Source of the DNA: Candidatus Jettenia sp.
GTDB taxonomy: Bacteria; Planctomycetota; Brocadiia; Brocadiales; Brocadiaceae
Assembly: GCA_021650895.1 (NCBI GenBank)
Contig: CP091278.1
Coordinates: forward strand, 2,881,659 to 2,945,658
Length of the DNA: 64,000 nt
Reading direction: 5' to 3'
Below the pieces are notes generated by a model that worked only from the letters and a program-made list of their open reading frames with translations, did no database searches and was not told the DNA's origin. The stretch's first letter is position 1. Each line of letters opens with the position of its first letter. This document shows positions 53,941 to 64,000 of the stretch, piece by piece. The position numbers were made by a program, and so were the translations under genes.

Positions 53941-55062
53941 ATGATTATTGGTATACCAAAAGAAATTAAACCGGATGAATACCGGGTATCTCTCACCCCT
54001 GGCGGCGTGGAGGAGATGTTGAAACACGGCCATACAGTCCTTGTAGAAAAAGGCGCTGGTTTGGGAAGTAGTATTTCTGATCAGGATTATGAGAAAGCCG
54101 GCGCTCAACTCATCGACAATCCCGGCGATATCTACAAATATGCACAGTTCATTATGAAGGTCAAAGAGCCGATGCCTGAGGAGTACCATTTATTAAAAGA
54201 AGACCAGATCATCTTTACCTTCTTTCACTTCGCCGCATCAAAAAAATTAACCGATGCAATACTACAAGCGAACGTAATAGCCATTGCCTATGAAACAATT
54301 CGAGATGAAAATGGCTGGCATCCAATCCTGACACCCATGAGTGAAGTGGCAGGGCGGATGTCCATCCAGGCAGGTGCAAAATACCTGGAAAAACCAATGC
54401 ACGGACGTGGGATTCTTTTAGGTGGCGTACCGGGGGTAGCCCCTGCAGAGGTGGTTATCATAGGCGGTGGTGTTGTTGGTACCAACGCCGCCAAAGTAGC
54501 AGCAGGGTTTGGAGCGAGAGTCACAATCCTCGATATTAATATGGATCGATTAAGATACCTGGACGATATCATGCCCAAAAATGTAATTACGCTGATGTCC
54601 AATATACAAAATATCCGGAAGAGGGTTGCAGACGCCGACCTGTTAATAGGAGCCGTACTTATTGAAGGGGCGCGGGCACCGCATGTGGTAACAAAGGATA
54701 TGGTCAAAACCATGAAGGCAGGCGCCGTGATTATCGATGTGGCTATTGACCAGGGCGGGTGTATCGAAACGAGCAGGCCAACCACGCATGGAAACCCTGT
54801 CTATACAGAATGTAATGTAATCCATTACTGTGTAACCAACATACCCGGCGCAGTAGGATGCACATCAACACAGGCATTAACCAATGTAACATTACCCTAT
54901 GCTATGGAACTTGTTAATAAAGGATACGAACGCGCAGCCCGGGAAAACCCCGCCATAATGAGGGGCATCAATGCCGTAAAGGGAAAGATCACAAACCAGG
55001 CAGTGGCCGAGGCTTTTGGAATGGATTATAATTCCTTGCTTCTGCCTTCGCTCTCTATTTAA
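53941..55062 (+). CDS. ald: Alanine dehydrogenase
   Basis: 373 residues. It reversibly deaminates L-alanine to pyruvate and ammonium with NAD. Family marks are IGIPKEIKPDEYRVSLTPGG at the N-terminus, the pyruvate-binding MKVKEPMPEEY, the catalytic-histidine region FTFFHFAASKKL, the Rossmann motif VVIIGGGVVGTNAAKVAAGF, and VIDVAIDQGGCIETSRPTTH. The length is typical. It is flanked by a repeat-rich gap upstream and a convergent pyrophosphorylase gene downstream, so it is probably monocistronic. In an ammonium-rich organism it could assimilate ammonium; direction is not shown by sequence. Confidence 0.96.
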   Translation: MIIGIPKEIKPDEYRVSLTPGGVEEMLKHGHTVLVEKGAGLGSSISDQDYEKAGAQLIDNPGDIYKYAQFIMKVKEPMPEEYHLLKEDQIIFTFFHFAASKKLTDAILQANVIAIAYETIRDENGWHPILTPMSEVAGRMSIQAGAKYLEKPMHGRGILLGGVPGVAPAEVVIIGGGVVGTNAAKVAAGFGARVTILDINMDRLRYLDDIMPKNVITLMSNIQNIRKRVADADLLIGAVLIEGARAPHVVTKDMVKTMKAGAVIIDVAIDQGGCIETSRPTTHGNPVYTECNVIHYCVTNIPGAVGCTSTQALTNVTLPYAMELVNKGYERAARENPAIMRGINAVKGKITNQAVAEAFGMDYNSLLLPSLSI

Positions 55063-55169
55063 CTTATGAGTAAAGGTAGGTTTAATAAAGAAGGAACGAT
55101 TGTTGGTTTTTCAGCGCTACTTGGTACGAAAATGATTATAAAAACAGGATGTTTGATCGTTATGATTAT

Positions 55170-56639
55170 TTATAAATTCAACAGTCCGTCAAACTGAAAT
55201 TGTGTATTAATCTTACCTCGTAATTCCTCTTCATCCAGTGCAAAATGAGGACTAATCTCTATGAGACCAATAACATTGCCTTGAGGATCCATGGGAATGG
55301 ATATACCGGTATTGCGTAACCATCTTCCGAATAAATTAACTATATCCTGTTTTGCTGTAGCTGGCGAATCATTACCTTCTAAATTTTTTACCGGTGAGAA
55401 TTCTTCTTCCCGAAGAACCTCCATAACTACCCCCTGCTTTACATATCTGAGTATATCAAAGATAAAGCTCTCAAATTTAACAGCATTATTCTTATCAGGA
55501 TTTACCATATCTCCTTTCTCATCCAGGCAGGGTACCTTTTTTAAAGCTGCATGATAGGGAAGAGCATTTACTGTTTGATATATCCTTTCAAGGAAATCAA
55601 TATCCATTACATGGACTGCAATATTTCCTGCATTATATTTCAGTGCACCATCTCCATTTCTAGCATACATATCCTCCTGGCTGAGCTCACTATATTCAAT
55701 AATATGGAGATGCCCGTCGATATATCCTACAATGCCTACCTTTTCTTCCGCATGGCGTTTTTTAACAACCTTTAACGATATCTCTGCTTTACTTCCTGTA
55801 TGGTAACCAAGAAAAACCGGGTCGGCCATCTTTATGAGCACGTTATCAATCTGATGATAAAAGATCTGTTTAACACCACGCCTCCTCATATCGGCAAGAA
55901 TACCCTTCTCCCTCAAAGCAATAATGACTCCCCCATGACCATTGGGACTCATAACAATATTTGACTTCGAATTCATCAACACCTTCCCTTGCAGGTCTAC
56001 TACAGGAAGCATACCTTGGGTAAAAAAGCATACCTGTCTGGCATCTAACCCAAAGAAGTGGTGTGATTGGAAAAAATCTTGCGTTGCCTGATTATTGGTC
56101 TCGCTGGTCATGATATACCAGGGAACTGGTATACCATATCGCTGCTGAAGGGCATGGATCTTTTCTGCATGAAGCTGAAAGATGCTTTTCCCACTGATCG
56201 GTGCAATGTGAATCATCCCTTTTGGTCCATTGCCTCCCAGTCTGGATCCATCTCCACCTGCGACGGTAAGGATGGCAGTCTCTCCTTTCCGGAGAGATGA
56301 CTCCCCTAGCTGTTTTGCCGCCTCTGCAAGCTCCCTTTCAAGGGTATTCGATGGGACAGAGATAACGTGAGGAGGGAGTAAACTACCCTGAATGGCGGAT
56401 GCTGTTTTCCGGAGATTCTGATGAAAGAGTTTCTCGATGAGCTGAAAATCTATTGAGGCGATCTGTGCCAGGAGAAGTTCTTTTTCCCCGGGCGATATTT
56501 CATCCCACCATTTGAAGACGTGCTGCTGCTTTGCCTCAAAGGTGTTTTTGATGTGCTTCTTATAGTTTGGATACTCTTTTTCTAGTATTTTTCTATTCAA
56601 TCTTTTATCCTCGAAAATAGAACCAGAACTATAATCCAA
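55170..56639 (-). CDS. UDPGP-family nucleotidyltransferase (UDP-N-acetylhexosamine pyrophosphorylase-like)
   Basis: 489 residues, starting at a TTG. The nucleotide-binding motif AGGDGSRLGGNGPKGM (GGxGxRLG...PKG), followed by IFQLHAEKIHALQQRYG, PWYIMTSETNNQAT, the substrate loop MSPNGHGGVIIAL and YHQIDNVLIKMADPVFLGYH, matches the eukaryotic-like UDP-sugar pyrophosphorylase family (UAP1/AGX type) rather than bacterial GalU or GlmU. It makes a UDP-sugar from UTP and a sugar 1-phosphate, likely UDP-GlcNAc/GalNAc or UDP-glucose; which one cannot be told. No ATG is found upstream in frame; the TTG has no strong ribosome site, so the start is uncertain. It is convergent with ald. Confidence 0.87.
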   Translation of the reverse strand: MDYSSGSIFEDKRLNRKILEKEYPNYKKHIKNTFEAKQQHVFKWWDEISPGEKELLLAQIASIDFQLIEKLFHQNLRKTASAIQGSLLPPHVISVPSNTLERELAEAAKQLGESSLRKGETAILTVAGGDGSRLGGNGPKGMIHIAPISGKSIFQLHAEKIHALQQRYGIPVPWYIMTSETNNQATQDFFQSHHFFGLDARQVCFFTQGMLPVVDLQGKVLMNSKSNIVMSPNGHGGVIIALREKGILADMRRRGVKQIFYHQIDNVLIKMADPVFLGYHTGSKAEISLKVVKKRHAEEKVGIVGYIDGHLHIIEYSELSQEDMYARNGDGALKYNAGNIAVHVMDIDFLERIYQTVNALPYHAALKKVPCLDEKGDMVNPDKNNAVKFESFIFDILRYVKQGVVMEVLREEEFSPVKNLEGNDSPATAKQDIVNLFGRWLRNTGISIPMDPQGNVIGLIEISPHFALDEEELRGKINTQFQFDGLLNL

Positions 56640-56876
56640 GACTTCGATCTTACTAACAAGTGTATTGCAAAAACACTTCCGATTTCCTATGCTAAAAACT
56701 TACGGGATTTACTGAAATAAATACCCGATGATTATATGGTAACTTTCCGCACAGGGCAAGGATTTTTTATATCATACGTATTTTAACTCTTTTAAAAATT
56801 TAAACTTGAAATAAATCATGAATAACAGTAACCTTAATTATCTTATACTACCTAAAATAGCTGAAAATGGAATTTA

Positions 56877-59201
56877 ATGAAAAGAAATTTAATTATTATC
56901 TTAATCATTATTGGTTTTATAACAGGAGGAATCGCATTAGGATATATAGGTATCAAAAGGACAACGTCAGATGAGGCAATAAAGAATCGGTTGCTAAGCA
57001 TGGTAAAGGATTTTGGCGAGGCAAAAATCGATCATGCTCACATGGATTTCCTGGAAGGAATTATCATTGATAATTTCTCTTTCACCGGTACATCTGCAGA
57101 TGTGCAAGGCAAATCTGTCAGAATTCCTAAAATCGTTTTAAAGCACGATCCTCAAAGCCTTATAAAAGGCCAGATCAATATTAGCAATGCTATTATTATT
57201 GCGCCAGAACTAACCATCGAGAAACCTTCAGATATATGGTCTCTTTTGGATGTCATGAAAGCAAACTTTAGTAAGGCAGAAATGCCGGTTTATATAGACA
57301 CATTGCGCCACGGTATCGAGATAAGGGATTTGAAAATCCATATTAACGAAGATACGCAGACAAACAGTCCGGAAATCAAGTTGTCCGGTATCAATATCAC
57401 CTTTTCACCTTATGCAGGCTCTTTTGAAGATATTCATATTAAAGGGAGTATCGATGATGAATTATTAGGAAATTATCTGTTTACGATGAGGCTTCATCCC
57501 GGAGTTCCGAGTCTTGATGTCGAAGCATATGCGAAAAATCTTGCACTGGATGAAACAGTTTTAGCCCGGTTCCCCTATATTGGTAAAATGCTATGGGATA
57601 ACTATAAACCGATAGGGAAAATCAATGTATCCTGTATTGCTCGTTTTAATAATCAGGATAATCAGAAAAAAATGGATTACGATATCAATGTTGGCCTCAA
57701 CGGTATCAGGGCCATGTATGAAGATTGGCCTTTTCTCATCTATGATTTACACGGTGATATAGAGATCAATCCTGCAAAGTTATATCTCAAGGGAATTGTA
57801 GGTTATATCAGGAGCGGAGATCACTCATCTCAAGCTGATTTCAGAGGCGAATTTAGTCTTCACGGTTCCCAAAAGACCTTTGTGATGACTATTCCTAACC
57901 TGTTTGTGAACCAGGAATTTTTAGAAAATATCCCTGGTACCGGTGTCGGTAAGCAGATATGGTCAAAAATACGCCCAAATGGTTTAGTAGACCTGACCTT
58001 TCAATATAATGAAGGAGAACATCAGAACAGGTCTAACTTTCTGGTCGTTGATTGTAAGGGTTTAGAAATTAACCCTACTGATTTCCCCTTACCTATATCG
58101 TATTTGAATGGGCAATTCAAGATATGTAACAATATCATTTTATTCAAGAATACCAGTGGTTTTATTCAATGTGGCGATCAATCTATTTTCACTGAAATGA
58201 ACGGCGTTTATGACATGAAAAGTGAACGAAAGATATTTAACCTTCATGTGCCGAATGTATTTATTACAAAGACTTTCTTAAAAAATCTGCCAAACAAAGA
58301 AATCGGTGAAAAGCTATTGACCACTCTCAACCCGCGGGGTAAAGCAGACGTCATCGCTCATTTTCAGGGCTTTAAGGATGAAAAGGACAATGACTATTCA
58401 ATAGAGATTAATCTGAAAGACTGCGATATAACTGTCAGTAAATATAAGATTCCTATTTGGGGAATAGAAGGAAGGCTGGGTATTAACAAAAAAAGACTCG
58501 TAAGTGAACGTATAAGTGCCAGATGTTACGGTGGAAATCTGGAAGGACACCTATTCATTAACCGGGATACAAACCCTTACTATGAGGGGGAGTTGACTCT
58601 TTCACGAATCAATATAGAAGAAGTGGCTCATCATATTATTCAGACAGAGAAGATGTGGTCGGGACTTCTGTATGGCAGGATTACCTATAAGGGAAGAAGT
58701 ACTGATATCAAAGATTTCTCTGCTCATGGACAATTAAACGTAGCGGATGGTTCTCTTTCTGATGTTCCCATTATCCTTAGTGTTTTTAACTTTCTTAGTC
58801 TGAATTTACCCAAAAAAGAAACTTTCCATAGCGCACAAGCAACATTTATGATAAAAAACAGCTTGATTCATGTTGATAGCAGCAAAGTCTCCAGTGAAAG
58901 CGTTGAACTTAACGGACGAGGGGATATCAACTTCAATGGAGATCTCCACTTAAATATTGTTGCAGGATTCGATAAAAACTTTTTTTCAGAGATTCCTCTC
59001 GTAGGGAAGTTGTTTGATTTTATAGTTGGCGGTGTACGGAGGCAACTGACTATGGTCGAAATCAAGGGTAACTTTTTCAAGCCAGAAATCCATTCTGTGC
59101 CTTTTAAACCGATTACCCGTTCTATTAAGAATGTATTTGATTTATTACCGAAAGATGAACATGATGTAACTATCGGTACTGAAGAAAAACATAAAAAATA
59201 A
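56877..59201 (+). CDS. AsmA-like envelope protein
   Basis: 774 residues with one N-terminal membrane anchor (NLIIILIIIGFITGGIALGY, residues 4-23) and a long repetitive beta-rich remainder, as in AsmA, TamB and YhdP relatives. These are thought to form bridges carrying phospholipids between the inner and outer membranes. The C-terminal part has the AsmA_2-like features DFSAHGQLNVADGSLSDVPI and RGDINFNGDLHLNIVAGFDK. The beta segments are spaced about 100 residues apart (for example RIPKIVLKHDPQSLIKGQIN). It is 11 bases upstream of the acyl-CoA synthetase gene, which may be cotranscribed; no functional link is obvious. Confidence 0.75.
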   Translation: MKRNLIIILIIIGFITGGIALGYIGIKRTTSDEAIKNRLLSMVKDFGEAKIDHAHMDFLEGIIIDNFSFTGTSADVQGKSVRIPKIVLKHDPQSLIKGQINISNAIIIAPELTIEKPSDIWSLLDVMKANFSKAEMPVYIDTLRHGIEIRDLKIHINEDTQTNSPEIKLSGINITFSPYAGSFEDIHIKGSIDDELLGNYLFTMRLHPGVPSLDVEAYAKNLALDETVLARFPYIGKMLWDNYKPIGKINVSCIARFNNQDNQKKMDYDINVGLNGIRAMYEDWPFLIYDLHGDIEINPAKLYLKGIVGYIRSGDHSSQADFRGEFSLHGSQKTFVMTIPNLFVNQEFLENIPGTGVGKQIWSKIRPNGLVDLTFQYNEGEHQNRSNFLVVDCKGLEINPTDFPLPISYLNGQFKICNNIILFKNTSGFIQCGDQSIFTEMNGVYDMKSERKIFNLHVPNVFITKTFLKNLPNKEIGEKLLTTLNPRGKADVIAHFQGFKDEKDNDYSIEINLKDCDITVSKYKIPIWGIEGRLGINKKRLVSERISARCYGGNLEGHLFINRDTNPYYEGELTLSRINIEEVAHHIIQTEKMWSGLLYGRITYKGRSTDIKDFSAHGQLNVADGSLSDVPIILSVFNFLSLNLPKKETFHSAQATFMIKNSLIHVDSSKVSSESVELNGRGDINFNGDLHLNIVAGFDKNFFSEIPLVGKLFDFIVGGVRRQLTMVEIKGNFFKPEIHSVPFKPITRSIKNVFDLLPKDEHDVTIGTEEKHKK

Positions 59202-59212
59202 CTCTTTCATCT

Positions 59213-61303
59213 ATGCTAGAACATTTCTTTTCACCAAAAACAATAGCCGTTATTGGCGCCTCCCGCGAGGAGGGTAAAGTAGGGCACGATTTACTCAAAA
59301 ATCTGGTTAGTTATGGATATACCGGTACGATTTATCCTATAAATCCTAAAGCGGATACTATCCTGGGAATTAAGGTATATGCTAACCTTAAGGACATTCG
59401 CGATACGATTGATCTTGCCGTAATTGTTATTCCTGCCGTCTTTGTAAAACACGTGGTAGATGAATGTATTGAGAAAGGGATCGATTCAATCATTGTTATC
59501 AGTTCCGGCTTTAAAGAAAGCGGCATTGACGGTGCCACAAGGGAGCGGGAGTTGTACCAAAAGATCAAACAGCATTCGATACGTATGCTGGGGCCAAATT
59601 GCCTTGGATTAATCAACACGCAATCATCCCTGAACGCTTCTTTTGCAGCCGACATGCCCGCAGAAGGGAATATTGGATTTTTTTCGCAATCAGGAGCGCT
59701 TTGTACTTCTATTTTAGATTGGTCCATAGTCGAGTATATTGGGTTCTCTAAATTCATCAGTATCGGAAATAAAACTGATATTGATGAAGTCGACCTTATA
59801 AAAGCCCTGGAAGAAGATACATACACGAGAGTTATTCTCGGTTATCTGGAAGGGGTAAAAAACGGAACCGTATTTATCGCCTCTGCCCAAAAAGCAACTA
59901 AAAAGAAACCCATGATTATCATAAAATCAGGAGGTACCACGGCAGGTGCAAAGGCTGCTTCATCGCATACAGGGACATTAGCTGGCTCTGAAAGAGCCTT
60001 TGATGCGGCATTTAAACAATCTGGCATTTTACGGGCAAATACCATTGAAGAACTTTTTGATTATGCCAGAATATTTAGTTATCAGCATCTGCCAAAGGGG
60101 CCGCGCATAGCTTTAATCACCAATGCAGGCGGTCCCGGAATTATTACTGCCGATGCGGTGGAACGTTCAAAAATGAAAATGGCAGCATTTTCCAGGGATA
60201 CCATTGAAACCCTTCGTTCTTTCTTGCCGGAGATGGCAAATGTATATAATCCAATAGATGTGCTGGGAGATGCAAAGGCAGACCGATACAAATTTGTTAT
60301 TGAGGAAGTAGTAAAAGACACGAATGTAGATGTGATCCTGGTTATTCTTACGCCTCAAACCATGACGGAAATAGAAAAAACTGCGGAGGTGATTGGCGAA
60401 ATCTCGCATCGTACCGATAAAACGATAGTAACTTCCTTTATGGGTGGTAAAAGAACCGAAAGCGCTTTTAAGATCCTGGCTCAAAAAAAGATACCAAATT
60501 ATGTATTTCCTGAACGTGCAGTATCAGCTATCGAAGCTATGTACCACTATACCTTGTGGCAAAAAAAACCATTGCCAAAAATTGAGGAAATTCAGATCCA
60601 AAAGGAGAATGTATCATCTCTTATAAAGAAACTCAGACAAGCAGGGCATCCACATTTAAACGAAGAAGAAGTAAAAGAGGTAATCTCGACCTACGGTTTC
60701 AGGATTCCAAAGAGTATTCTCGCCACTTCAGAAATAGAGGCTGTGAAAGCTGCAGAGGAAATCGGATACCCCGTTGTTATCAAAATTTCTTCTCCCGATA
60801 TCCTGCATAAATCAGATTTTGGAGGAGTAGTAATAGGAGTGCAAGATCCGTCAGAAGTGAGAAAATATTTTCGCGATATTATTCAAAAGGCGCGCCGTCT
60901 CATGCCGGATGCTGAGATAAAAGGCGTCCTGGTGCAACAGATGGTTACAGGTGGCAAAGAAGTTATCATTGGGATGTCGCGTGACCCGCAATTTGGTCCA
61001 CTCCTCATGTTCGGTCTCGGTGGTATTTATATAGAGGTGCTCAAAGATGTTACCTTCCGGGTAGCGCCGATTGGATTAGATGAAGCAAAAGAGATGATTC
61101 AGGAGATCCGATCTTTTCCTCTTTTAAAAGGTGTACGGGGCGAGAAACCCGCTGATATACCTGCCATTGTGGATAGTATCATAAGACTTTCGCACATGGT
61201 AACAGATTTTCCTGAGATCGTGGAGATGGATATAAATCCCCTGGTTGTATTCCCTGAGGGTAATGGTGCGATAGCCATAGATGCGCGCATCTCGATATCA
61301 TAA
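59213..61303 (+). CDS. ADP-forming acetate/acyl-CoA synthetase, alpha-beta fusion
   Basis: 696 residues. The order is CoA-binding domain (FSPKTIAVIGASREEGKVGH), succinyl-CoA-ligase-like domains (residues about 150-450, with GFFSQSGALCTSILDW and the SHTGTLAGSERAFDAAFKQ region), then an ATP-grasp domain (about 475-696, with VVIKISSPDILHKSDFGGV and GVLVQQMVTGGKEVIIGMS). This is the ADP-forming acetyl-CoA synthetase family, which makes ATP plus acetate from acetyl-CoA, or the reverse. The fused layout is common in bacteria, and relatives include protein acetyltransferases (PatZ) carrying an extra GNAT domain, absent here. The downstream Pta-N-like gene fits an acetyl-CoA theme. Confidence 0.92.
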   Translation: MLEHFFSPKTIAVIGASREEGKVGHDLLKNLVSYGYTGTIYPINPKADTILGIKVYANLKDIRDTIDLAVIVIPAVFVKHVVDECIEKGIDSIIVISSGFKESGIDGATRERELYQKIKQHSIRMLGPNCLGLINTQSSLNASFAADMPAEGNIGFFSQSGALCTSILDWSIVEYIGFSKFISIGNKTDIDEVDLIKALEEDTYTRVILGYLEGVKNGTVFIASAQKATKKKPMIIIKSGGTTAGAKAASSHTGTLAGSERAFDAAFKQSGILRANTIEELFDYARIFSYQHLPKGPRIALITNAGGPGIITADAVERSKMKMAAFSRDTIETLRSFLPEMANVYNPIDVLGDAKADRYKFVIEEVVKDTNVDVILVILTPQTMTEIEKTAEVIGEISHRTDKTIVTSFMGGKRTESAFKILAQKKIPNYVFPERAVSAIEAMYHYTLWQKKPLPKIEEIQIQKENVSSLIKKLRQAGHPHLNEEEVKEVISTYGFRIPKSILATSEIEAVKAAEEIGYPVVIKISSPDILHKSDFGGVVIGVQDPSEVRKYFRDIIQKARRLMPDAEIKGVLVQQMVTGGKEVIIGMSRDPQFGPLLMFGLGGIYIEVLKDVTFRVAPIGLDEAKEMIQEIRSFPLLKGVRGEKPADIPAIVDSIIRLSHMVTDFPEIVEMDINPLVVFPEGNGAIAIDARISIS

Positions 61304-61363
61304 GGAGATTGGTCTCATGTACATGTTGATAATATCTGTATATTTATTCCTAAGGGGGTTATC

Positions 61364-62434
61364 ATGATACCCATATTTATTGCTTCTCTTTCAGCTTTTT
61401 CCGGGAAGAATCTTATCTGCCTTGGTTTAGGCCTAAAATTTAAAAAAGATGGATACCAGGTTGGATATTTTAAACCCGTTGGGTTTTCACCGGTTATCGT
61501 TGAGGACGTGCTTACTGATGAGGATGCTGTCTTTCTGTCGAAAGCATTGGATGTAAACGAACCGCTCCAGTCAATCTGTCCTGTTGTGGTAACAGATGAT
61601 CTCATACGGCGACTGATGAAGGGTGAAGAATTATCCATTCGGCAAAAGACAATGGAAGCCTTTCGGCGGTCTTCTCTTGGAAAGGATATCATGATTACCA
61701 GAGGCTTGGGCAGGCTCTCCGGTGGCACATGCCTGCGTTTTTCGGAATTGGATTTTATCAAAGAATCTGGCGCAAAGGTAATCTTTGTAGATAAATATCA
61801 GGCTCATATCGATATGCTCGATGGATTTCTTTATGCGTCCAAAGTACTGGGAGATCAATTGCTCGGAGTAGTGTTTAATCTTATTCCTTCTGCAAAATTA
61901 GCTTTTGTCCGGGAAATCCTTGTTCCATTTCTGAAAGCTAACGGTATTACAACACTAGGGTGTATTCAAAAAGATCCGATCCTCGGGGCGGTACCAATCA
62001 GGGAAGTGGTTCATGCCCTTAGCGGAAAAATTCTTTGCTGTGAGGATAAAATGGAAGAATTAATTGAACATTTCATGATAGGGGCAATGAATGTCGAAAG
62101 TGCCTTAAGTTATTTCCGAAGGTTTTCAAATAAGGCTGTCATTACCGGGGGTGACCGTAGTGACATACATTTAGCGGCAATCGAGACGCCTACGAAGTGT
62201 TTAATCCTCACCGGCGGGCTTTATCCACACGCTTCTATTTTAGGTCGCGCCCAGGAAGCCGGTGTTCCTGTCATTGTAGTTCAATCAGATACGGCAACTG
62301 CTGTTGAAACGTGCGAAAACCTATCGGGATATATTAGTTTACACTTTAAGTCTAAGATACAACGTGCTGCCGAGGTGGTAGAACGCGAAATTGATTTTAA
62401 CACTATTTACAAACAATTGAGTTTACCGAAATAA
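61364..62434 (+). CDS. Pta N-terminal-like/DRTGG domain protein (BioD-like fold)
   Basis: 356 residues. The first 210 residues have the BioD/CobB-like P-loop fold found as the regulatory N-terminus of long phosphotransacetylases (IASLSAFSGKNLICLGLGLK with an imperfect P-loop, YFKPVGFSP, ITRGLGRLSGGTCLRFSE, LLGVVFNLIP). The rest is a DRTGG domain (DPILGAVPIREVVHALSGKI, GGDRSDIHLAAIETP, LILTGGLYPHASILGRAQ). The phosphotransacetylase catalytic domain is absent. Such proteins are annotated as phosphotransacetylase-family or BioD-like, probably regulatory or nucleotide-binding. It lies 60 bases after the acyl-CoA synthetase, suggesting a role in acetyl-CoA metabolism; this is inference. Confidence 0.85.
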   Translation: MIPIFIASLSAFSGKNLICLGLGLKFKKDGYQVGYFKPVGFSPVIVEDVLTDEDAVFLSKALDVNEPLQSICPVVVTDDLIRRLMKGEELSIRQKTMEAFRRSSLGKDIMITRGLGRLSGGTCLRFSELDFIKESGAKVIFVDKYQAHIDMLDGFLYASKVLGDQLLGVVFNLIPSAKLAFVREILVPFLKANGITTLGCIQKDPILGAVPIREVVHALSGKILCCEDKMEELIEHFMIGAMNVESALSYFRRFSNKAVITGGDRSDIHLAAIETPTKCLILTGGLYPHASILGRAQEAGVPVIVVQSDTATAVETCENLSGYISLHFKSKIQRAAEVVEREIDFNTIYKQLSLPK

Positions 62435-62529
62435 GAGGCATGTCGATATTGCATAATATCCAAAAAATTGGTTACGTTGGAGGTATCTCTAAATATTTAA
62501 GCGGTGTAGTCTCAATCTAAGGAGCATAT

Positions 62530-64000
62530 ATGTTCAAAGATTTCAAAAAGATAAAATTTGAAATGCCTAAGAAATTTTCCATATGGCATATTATCATTGC
62601 CTTTGGATTTTTCATTTTACTGCAAATGTACTTAATGAATCCCGGAGTAAGGAATATTACCTATAGTGATTTTAAAAAGCTGGTAAAAGAGGGCAATGTT
62701 CTGGAATGTTACATCAACCATACTATGATCCGTGGTAAATTGCGGGAGACAGAACGTGGAACAACGAAAAATGCGGTTTTTATTACCGCCCGTGTGGAAG
62801 ATCCGGATCTCGTCAGAGACCTTGAACTCATGGGTGTTAAATACGCCGGGCATTATGAGAGTCCTTGGTTTAAAACATTCTTCTTCTCCTGGGTACTACC
62901 CTTATTAATCTTATTTGTGATCTGGCGTTTTATCTTTAAACGCTACGGACCTGCCGGCAGCATTATGACCTTCGGAAAGAGCAAAGGCCGTCTCTATGTG
63001 CAGGAAGATCTGAATGTAACCTTTGATGATGTGGCAGGAATTGATGAGGCCAAAGAAGAGCTGCAAGAGATTATAGAATTCCTGAAGACCCCGGATAAAT
63101 TTCGCGCATTAGGCGGAAAGATTCCCAAAGGAGTTTTGTTAGTCGGTGCTCCGGGAACAGGAAAAACCCTGCTTGCAAAAGCTGTAGCAGGCGAAGCCGG
63201 TGTGCCGTTTTTTAATATGAGTGGTTCAGAGTTTGTAGAAATGTTTGTCGGTGTTGGCGCTGCGCGGGTGCGGGATTTATTTAGCCAGGCAGATCAGAAA
63301 GCCCCTTGTATTATCTTTATTGATGAACTTGATGCCTTGGGCAAATCACGGGGAACAAACCCTATGGGCGGGCACGATGAACGGGAACAGACGTTAAATC
63401 AATTACTGGTAGAAATGGACGGGTTCGATTCAAACAAAGGTGTGATTATTATGGGCTCTACCAATCGCCCGGAAATGCTGGATAGCGCCCTCCTGAGACC
63501 TGGCAGGTTTGATCGCCAGGTAGTTGTTGACCGTCCTGACTTACACGGTCGGGAAGCAATACTAAAGGTGCATGCGAAAGAGGTAAAACTCGAAAAAGAT
63601 ATTAATCTGCATTCCGTTGCAGCCATGACACCGGGATTCGTTGGCGCAGACCTTGCCAACCTCGTTAACGAGGCAGCCTTGCTTGCAGCAAGAAGAAATA
63701 AGAAGGCTGTTGGTATGCCAGAATTTGAGGAAGCAATTGACCGTATCATGACAGGTCTTGAAAAAAAGAAGCGGCTGATGAACACAAAAGAGAAAGAAAT
63801 TGTTGCTCACCACGAATCAGGACATGCATTGGTTGCATGCTCTGTACCGCATGCAGACCCCGTTCGGAAGATATCGATGATTCCCCGCGGTATTGGTGCT
63901 CTCGGATATACCATACAAAAACCTACAGAAGACCGGTATTTGATGACGAGGGCAGAACTCTTTGACCGCATAGCTATCTTGCTTGGCGGAAGGGTTGCAG
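62530..64000 (+). CDS. ftsH: ATP-dependent zinc metalloprotease FtsH, C-terminus cut by window edge
   Basis: 490 residues visible from ATG 62530, which has GGAG six bases upstream; the C-terminus lies beyond the window. Two TM helices (about 20-36, [17 protein letters not shown], and about 117-136, [15 protein letters not shown]) flank a periplasmic domain. The AAA+ domain has Walker [10 protein letters not shown], Walker [14 protein letters not shown] and the second-region-of-homology arginines (RPGRFDRQ). The zinc site HESGH lies in [10 protein letters not shown]. FtsH degrades membrane and short-lived cytosolic proteins. The usual pore motif [10 protein letters not shown] is intact. It is 95 bases after the DRTGG-domain gene and probably has its own promoter. 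Confidence 0.96.
   Translation, partial: MFKDFKKIKFEMPKKFSIWHIIIAFGFFILLQMYLMNPGVRNITYSDFKKLVKEGNVLECYINHTMIRGKLRETERGTTKNAVFITARVEDPDLVRDLELMGVKYAGHYESPWFKTFFFSWVLPLLILFVIWRFIFKRYGPAGSIMTFGKSKGRLYVQEDLNVTFDDVAGIDEAKEELQEIIEFLKTPDKFRALGGKIPKGVLLVGAPGTGKTLLAKAVAGEAGVPFFNMSGSEFVEMFVGVGAARVRDLFSQADQKAPCIIFIDELDALGKSRGTNPMGGHDEREQTLNQLLVEMDGFDSNKGVIIMGSTNRPEMLDSALLRPGRFDRQVVVDRPDLHGREAILKVHAKEVKLEKDINLHSVAAMTPGFVGADLANLVNEAALLAARRNKKAVGMPEFEEAIDRIMTGLEKKKRLMNTKEKEIVAHHESGHALVACSVPHADPVRKISMIPRGIGALGYTIQKPTEDRYLMTRAELFDRIAILLGGRVA

Overview
The window reads as chromosomal DNA of an AT-leaning planctomycete, most likely an anammox bacterium of the Candidatus Brocadiales (Brocadia/Jettenia-like). 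This is inference: no rRNA or hydrazine-metabolism gene is present. It rests on gene content (FocA- and HPP-type anion transporters, globin- and PAS-rich sensors, McsA-McsB-ClpC, a large RNase HII-like protein, a hexulose-6-phosphate synthase/RraA fusion) and on the abundance of palindromic intergenic repeats. No tRNA, rRNA, CRISPR array or intact transposase gene was found.

Region 1 (1-14.1 kb). A TauE/SafE exporter runs off the left edge. argG and a B12-binding radical SAM protein follow, then an intact Cache/PAS/GAF histidine kinase with its sigma54-dependent NtrC-type regulator. The gaps are packed with repeats: a 699-bp element with terminal inverted repeats and a 9-bp target duplication, two tandem MITE-like elements, and a mosaic island. 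A decayed minus-strand SBBP beta-propeller gene closes the region.

Region 2 (14.1-22.5 kb) is the most unusual part. After a C_GCAxxG_C_C protein come an HPP membrane protein, a Cache-HAMP-PAS-PAS-PAS sensor with no kinase domain, a membrane-anchored coiled-coil protein, a receiver domain with no output domain, a FocA/NirC channel, and a secreted beta-carbonic anhydrase made of two near-identical copies. The sensor and receiver look like cut-down paralogues of the complete system at 5.5-10.1 kb. I infer a nitrite/formate/bicarbonate uptake and sensing locus.

Region 3 (22.5-41.5 kb) is housekeeping: a PQQ-like propeller, hisB, hisC and hisD on the minus strand; an RNase HII-like protein, asd, mutL, queD, the HPS-RraA fusion, mcsA, mcsB, clpC and radA on the plus strand; and an iron-sulfur oxidoreductase subunit on the minus strand. 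clpC is split by a one-base deletion in a G run.

Region 4 (41.5-64 kb). A globin-coupled hybrid kinase is followed by a minus-strand block: apt, a sigma70-family factor, rpsA, cmk, a VWA-like membrane protein, a DUF4159 protein, a phospholipase-D-like protein and mtaB. Then come ald, a UDP-sugar pyrophosphorylase, an AsmA-like protein, an ADP-forming acyl-CoA synthetase, a Pta-N/DRTGG protein and the start of ftsH. The sigma-factor frame continues directly from the rpsA stop codon with no ordinary start before conserved region 1.2. Several frame breaks in this window are explained by one missing base, so indel errors in the assembly must be considered.
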